Below are positions 58,701 through 64,000 of a stretch of 64,000 nt of DNA, piece by piece. A program made the translations under genes and the position numbers. The notes below the pieces were generated by a model. The model did not search any database. It had not been told where the DNA came from and was given only the letters and a program-made list of their open reading frames with translations. Positions within the stretch are counted from its first letter, which is position 1; every line of letters starts with the position of its first letter. The stretch covers positions 1 to 64,000 of the forward strand of contig CAVMBN010000176.1 of the NCBI GenBank assembly GCA_963678705.1. Reading direction: 5' to 3'. This DNA is from Panorpa germanica. Its lineage: Eukaryota > Arthropoda > Insecta > Mecoptera > Panorpidae.

Positions 58701-61700
58701 TTGCAACGAATGTAATAAATCGTTTACTTATTTATCAAATTTAAAAGTACATAAAAACACACATTTACCTTTAAAACCATTCTCTTGCAACGAATGTAAT
58801 AAAACGTTTAGTCATTTATCAAATTTAAAAGTACATAAAAACACACATTTAGCTTTAAAACCATTCTCTTGCAACGAATGTAATAAATCGTTTACTTATT
58901 TATCAAATTTAAAAGTACATAAAAACACACATTTACCTTTAAAACCATTCTCTTGCAACGAATGTAATAAAACGTTTAGTCATTTATCAAATTTAAAAGT
59001 ACATAAAAACACACATTTAGCTTTAAAACCATTCTCTTGCAACGAATGTAATAAATCGTTTACTTATTTATCAAATTTAAAAGTACATAAAAACACACAT
59101 TTACCTTTAAAACCATTCTCTTGCAACGAATGTAATAAAACGTTTAGTCATTTATCAAATTTAAAAGTACATAAAAACACACATTTAGCTTTAAAACCAT
59201 TCTCTTGCAACGAATGTAATAAATCGTTTACTTATTTATCAAATTTAAAAGTACATAAAAACACACATTTACCTTTAAAACCATTCTCTTGCAACGAATG
59301 TAATAAAACGTTTAGTCATTTATCAAATTTAAAAGTACATAAAAACACACATTTAGCTTTAAAACCATTCTCTTGCAACGAATGTAATAAATCGTTTACT
59401 TATTTATCAAATTTAAAAGTACATAAAAACACACATTTACCTTTAAAACCATTCTCTTGCAACGAATGTAATAAAACGTTTAGTCATTTATCAAATTTAA
59501 AAGTACATAAAAACACACATTTAGCTTTAAAACCATTCTCTTGCAACGAATGTAATAAATCGTTTACTTATTTATCAAATTTAAAAGTACATAAAAACAC
59601 ACATTTAGCTTTAAAACCATTCTCTTGCAACGAATGTAATAAATCGTTTACTTATTTATCAAATTTAAAAGTACATAAAAACACACATTTACCTTTAAAA
59701 CCATTCTCTTGCAACGAATGTAATAAATCGTTTAGTCAATCATCAAATTTAAAACGACATAAAAACACACATTTAGCTTTAAAACCATTCTCTTGCAACA
59801 AATGTAATAAATCGTTTAGTTATTTATCAAATTTAAAAGTACATAAAAACACACATTTAGCTTTAAAACCATTCTCTTGCAACAAATGTAATAAAACGTT
59901 TAGTCATTTATCAAATTTAAAAGTACATAAAAACACACATTTAGCTTTAAAACCATTCTCTTGCAACAAATGTAATAAAACGTTTAGTCATTTATCAAAT
60001 TTAAAAGTACATAAAAACACACATTTAGCTTTAAAACCATTCTCTTGCAACAAATGTAATAAAACGTTTAGTCATTTATCAAATTTAAAAGTACATAAAA
60101 ACACACATTTAGCTTTAAAACCATTCTCTTGCAACAAATGTAATAAAACGTTTAGTCATTTATCAAATTTAAAAGTACATAAAAACACACATTTAGCTTT
60201 AAAACCATTCTCTTGCAACAAATGTAATAAATCGTTTAGTCAATCATCAAATTTAAAACGACATAAAAACACACATTTAGCTTTAAAACCATTCTCTTGC
60301 AACAAATGTAATAAATCGTTTAGTTATTTATCAAATTTAAAACGACATAAAAACACGCATTTAGCTTTAAAACCATTCTCTCTTAACGACTGTAATAAAT
60401 CGTTTAGTCAATTATCAAATTTAAAAGTACATAAAAACACACATTTAGCTTTAAAACCATTCTCTTGCAACGATTGTAATAAATCGTTTAGTTATTTATC
60501 AAATTTAAAACGACATAAAAACACGCATTTAGCTTTAAAACCAATCTCTCTTAACGACTGTAATAAATCGTTTAGTCAATTATCAAATTTAAAAGTACAT
60601 AAAAACACACATTTAGCTTTAAAACCATTCTCTTGCAACAAATGTAATAAAACGTTTAGTCATTTATCAAATTTAAAAGTACATAAAAACACACATTTAG
60701 CTTTAAAACCATTCTCTTGCAACAAATGTAATAAATCGTTTAGTTATTTATCAAATTTAAAAGTACATAAAAACACACATTTAGCTTTAAAACCATTCTC
60801 TTGCAACGATTGTAATAAATCGTTTAGTTATTTATCAAATTTAAAACGACATAAAAACACGCATTTAGCTTTAAAACCAATCTCTCTTAACGACTGTAAT
60901 AAATCGTTTAGTCAATTATCAAATTTAAAAGTACATAAAAACACACATTTAGCTTTAAAACCATTCTCTTGCAACAAATGTAATAAAACGTTTAGTCATT
61001 TATCAAATTTAAAAGTACATAAAAACACACATTTAGCTTTAAAACCATTCTCTTGCAACAAATGTAATAAATCGTTTAGTTATTTATCAAATTTAAAAGT
61101 ACATAAAAACACACATTTAGCTTTAAAACCATTCTCTTGCAATGATTGTAATAAATCGTTTAGTTATTTATCAAATTTAAAACGACATAAAAACACACAT
61201 TTACCTTTAAAACCATTCTCTTGCAACGATTGTAATAAATCGTTTACTTATTTATCAAATTTAAAAGTACATAAAAACACACATTTAGCTTTAAAACCAT
61301 TCTCTTGCAACAAATGTAATAAAACGTTTAGTTATTTATCAAATTTAAAACGACATAAAAACACACATTTACCTTTAAAACCATTCTCTTGCAACGATTG
61401 TAATAAATCGTTTAGTTATTTATCAAATTTAAAAGTACATAAAAACACACATTTACCTTTAAAACCATTCTCTTGCAACAAATGTAATAAAACGTTTAGT
61501 CATTTATCAAATTTAAAAGTACATAAAAACACACATTTAGCTTTAAAACCATTCTCTTGCAACAAATGTAATAAAACGTTTAGTCAATCATCAAATTTAA
61601 AACGACATAAAAACACACATTTAGCTTTAAAACCATTCTCTTGCAACAAATGTAATAAATCGTTTAGTTATTTATCAAATTTAAAACGACATAAAAACAC

Positions 61701-62172
61701 GCATTTAGCTTTAAAACCATTCTCTCTTAACGACTGTAATAAATCGTTTAGTCAATTATCAAATTTAAAAGTACATAAAAACACACATTTAGCTTTAAAA
61801 CCATTCTCTTGCAACGATTGTAATAAATCGTTTAGTTATTTATCAAATTTAAAACGACATAAAAACACGCATTTAGCTTTAAAACCAATCTCTCTTAACG
61901 ACTGTAATAAATCGTTTAGTCAATTATCAAATTTAAAAGTACATAAAAACACACATTTAGCTTTAAAACCATTCTCTTGCAACAAATGTAATAAAACGTT
62001 TAGTCATTTATCAAATTTAAAAGTACATAAAAACACACATTTACCTTTAAAACCATTCTCTTGCAACGAATGTAATAAATCGTTTAGTCAATCATCAAAT
62101 TTAAAACGACATAAAAACACACATTTACCTTTAAAACCATTCTCTTGCAACGATTGTAATAAATCGTTTAGT
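55732..62172 (+). other. Second stop-free zinc-finger frame, 6.4 kb
   Basis: The extra A near 55637 is compensated by one missing base near 55735 (AAAACCACATT instead of AAAACACACATT). The same frame is then open for 6,441 bases (2,147 codons) until TAG 62173-62175. A second TAG follows at 62257-62259; both are TAT-to-TAG changes in the FSYLSNL unit. If the two indels at 55637/55735 are sequencing errors, this joins the preceding frame into about 27 kb. Confidence 0.7.
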
Positions 62173-62849
62173 TAGTTATCAAATTTAAAAGTACATAAAA
62201 ACACACATTTACCTTTAAAACCATTCTCTTGCAACGACTGTAATAAATCGTTTAGTTAGTTATCAAATTTAAAACGACATAAAAACACACATTTACCTTT
62301 AAAACCATTCTCTTGCAACGAATGTAATAAATCGTTTAGTTATTTATCAAATTTAAAACGACATAAAAACACACATTTAGCTTTAAAACCATTCTCTTGC
62401 AACGAATGTAATAAATCGTTTAGTCAGTTATCAAATTTAAAAGTACATAAAAACACACATTTAGCTTTAAAACCATTCTCTTGCAACGATTGTAATAAAT
62501 CGTTTAGTCAGTTATCAAATTTAAAACGACATAAAAACACGCATTTAGCTTTAAAACCAATCTCTCTTAACGACTGTAATAAATCGTTTAGTCAATTATC
62601 AAATTTAAAAGTACATAAAAACACACATTTAGCTTTAAAACCATTCTCTTGCAACAAATGTAATAAAACGTTTAGTCATTTATCAAATTTAAAAGTACAT
62701 AAAAACACACATTTAGCTTTAAAACCATTCTCTTGCAACGAATGTAATAAATCGTTTAGTCAATCATCAAATTTAAAACGACATAAAAACACACATTTAG
62801 CTTTAAAACCATTCTCTTGCAACGAATGTAATAAATCGTTTAGTCAATC

Positions 62850-63810
62850 ATCAAATTTTAAAACGACATAAAAACACACATTTACCTTTAAAACCATTCT
62901 CTTGCAACGAATGTAATAAATCGTTTACTTATTTATCAAATTTAAAACGACATAAAAACACACATTTACCTTTAAAACCATTCTCTTGCAACGAATGTAA
63001 TAATCGTTTACTTATTTATCAAATTTAAAACGACATAAAAAACACACATTTACCTTTAAAACCATTCTCTTGCAACGAATGTAATAAATCGTTTAGTCAA
63101 TCATCAAATTTAAAACGACATAAAAACACACATTTAGCTTTAAAACCATTCTCTTGCAACGAATGTAATAAATCGTTTAGTCAATCATCAAATTTAAAAC
63201 GACATAAAAACACACATTTACCTTTAAAACCATTCTCTTGCAACGAATGTAATAAATCGTTTACTTATTTATCAAATTTAAAACGACATAAAAACACACA
63301 TTTACCTTTAAAACCATTCTCTTGCAACGAATGTAATAAAACGTTTAGTCATTTATCAAATTTAAAAGTACATAAAAACACACATTTAGCTTTAAAACCA
63401 TTCTCTTGCAACGAATGTAATAAATCGTTTAGTCAATCATCAAATTTAAAACGACATAAAAAACACACATTTAGCTTTAAAACCATTCTCTTGCAACGAA
63501 TGTAATAAATCGTTTAGTCAATCATCAAATTTAAAACGACATAAAAACACACATTTACCTTTAAAACCATTCTCTTGCAACGAATGTAATAAATCGTTTA
63601 CTTATTTATCAAATTTAAAACGACATAAAAACACACATTTAGCTTTAAAACCATTCTCTTGCAACGAATGTAATAAATCGTTTAGTCAGTTATCAAATTT
63701 AAAACGACATAAAAACACGCATTTAGCTTTAAAACCAATCTCTCTTAACGACTGTAATAAATCGTTTAGTCAATTATCAAATTTAAAAGTACATAAAAAA
63801 CACTTTAGCT
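62850..63810 (+). other. Indel-rich segment of family-2 array
   Basis: Five small indels fall within 1 kb: an extra T near 62858, a missing A near 63002, extra A near 63041 and near 63460, and two bases missing near 63800 (AAAAAACACTTTAGC). Most lie in or next to A or T runs. This contrasts with about 20 kb of perfect phase to the left. It suggests poor consensus here or true decay at the array margin. Confidence 0.8.
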
Positions 63811-64000
63811 TTAAAACCATTCTCTTGCAACAAATGTAATAAAACGTTTAGTCATTTATCAAATTTAAAAGTACATAAAAACACACATTTAGCTTTAAAA
63901 CCATTCTCTTGCAACGAATGTAATAAATCGTTTAGTCAATCATCAAATTTAAAACGACATAAAAACACACATTTAGCTTTAAAACCATTCTCTTGCAACG

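Larger units (their letters stand above)
35152..64000 (+). repeat. 84-bp finger-derived tandem array, family 2
   Basis: About 343 units of 84 bp, running off the window. The typical unit encodes CNKCNKTFSHLSNLKVHKNT plus HLALKPFS. Variable codons lie mainly between the cysteines (Lys/Glu/Asp), at helix positions -2 (Ser/Thr), -1 (His/Gln/Tyr), +1 (Leu/Ser) and +6 (Val/Arg), and in the linker (Ala/Pro). Higher-order periods are visible: 168 bp at about 39297-41140 (about 11 copies) and again at about 55900-59500, and 252 bp at about 46400-50450. A defective unit with the first Cys changed to Leu (FSLNDC) recurs about 20 times. Consensus differs from family 1 at many positions, so this is a separate amplification. 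Confidence 0.97.

Noticed and set aside
23884-64000. CRISPR-like array (regular repeat with variable positions)
   Set aside because: There are no distinct spacers; the whole 84-bp unit is repeated and encodes a C2H2 finger in a eukaryotic setting.

Overview
The window looks like an arthropod, most likely insect, nuclear genome. It is strongly AT-rich and has large intergenic gaps, single-exon C2H2 zinc-finger (ZNF) genes with IKLE/IKEEP-type acidic N-termini, a Copia-type retrotransposon, Helitron-like repeats and several terminal-inverted-repeat (TIR) elements. Nothing looks bacterial. I cannot name the species from sequence alone.

Layout. 1-1090: decayed ZNF gene (minus), running off the left edge. 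1613-2248: TIR element. 3034-4047 and 4742-5890: two intact ZNF genes (plus), with 7 and 9 fingers. 5891-7689: nothing recognisable. 7690-17625: a nest of mobile elements. A Helitron-like repeat was split by an intact Copia element (8277-12745) and by a 2.2-kb TTAA-flanked TIR element carrying broken Mutator-like transposase and exonuclease pieces (12847-15052). More partial copies of the same Helitron-like repeat follow. 17789-18535: 5'-truncated ZNF gene (minus). 19171-19575: foldback element abutting the 3' end of another ZNF gene (19673-20641, minus). 21616-22696: long TIR element containing a nested double insertion with tRNA-like pol III boxes.

23369 to the window end: the most striking part. 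A fifth ZNF gene starts normally at 23369 and runs into a tandem array of 84-bp units, each encoding one 28-residue finger. The array continues for at least 40 kb to the right edge. Family 1 (23884-35139, about 134 units; fingers QSHHLKR/QSRHLKR) is interrupted in frame by eleven TAG codons and three single-base indels. The ORF that has the ATG therefore ends at 25021. Family 2 (about 35152-64000, about 343 units; HLSNLKV, QSSNLKR, YLSNLKV and related helices) is a separate amplification of a different finger. One frame stays stop-free for 20,493 bp (35152-55644; 6,831 codons, about 244 fingers) and a second for 6,441 bp (55732-62172), neither with an in-frame ATG. Both families show higher-order repeats of 168, 252 or 420 bp.

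How it fits together: the five ZNF loci are paralogues sharing the same N-terminal module of predicted SUMO-acceptor motifs and an unusual HLGLKP/HLALKP finger linker. They sit in a transposon-rich cluster where loci are lost by frameshift, truncation and element insertion, and where fingers duplicate in tandem. The 40-kb array is the extreme outcome of that process: coding-derived DNA that now behaves like a satellite, with part of it still stop-free. Whether any of it beyond 25021 is expressed cannot be decided from sequence.
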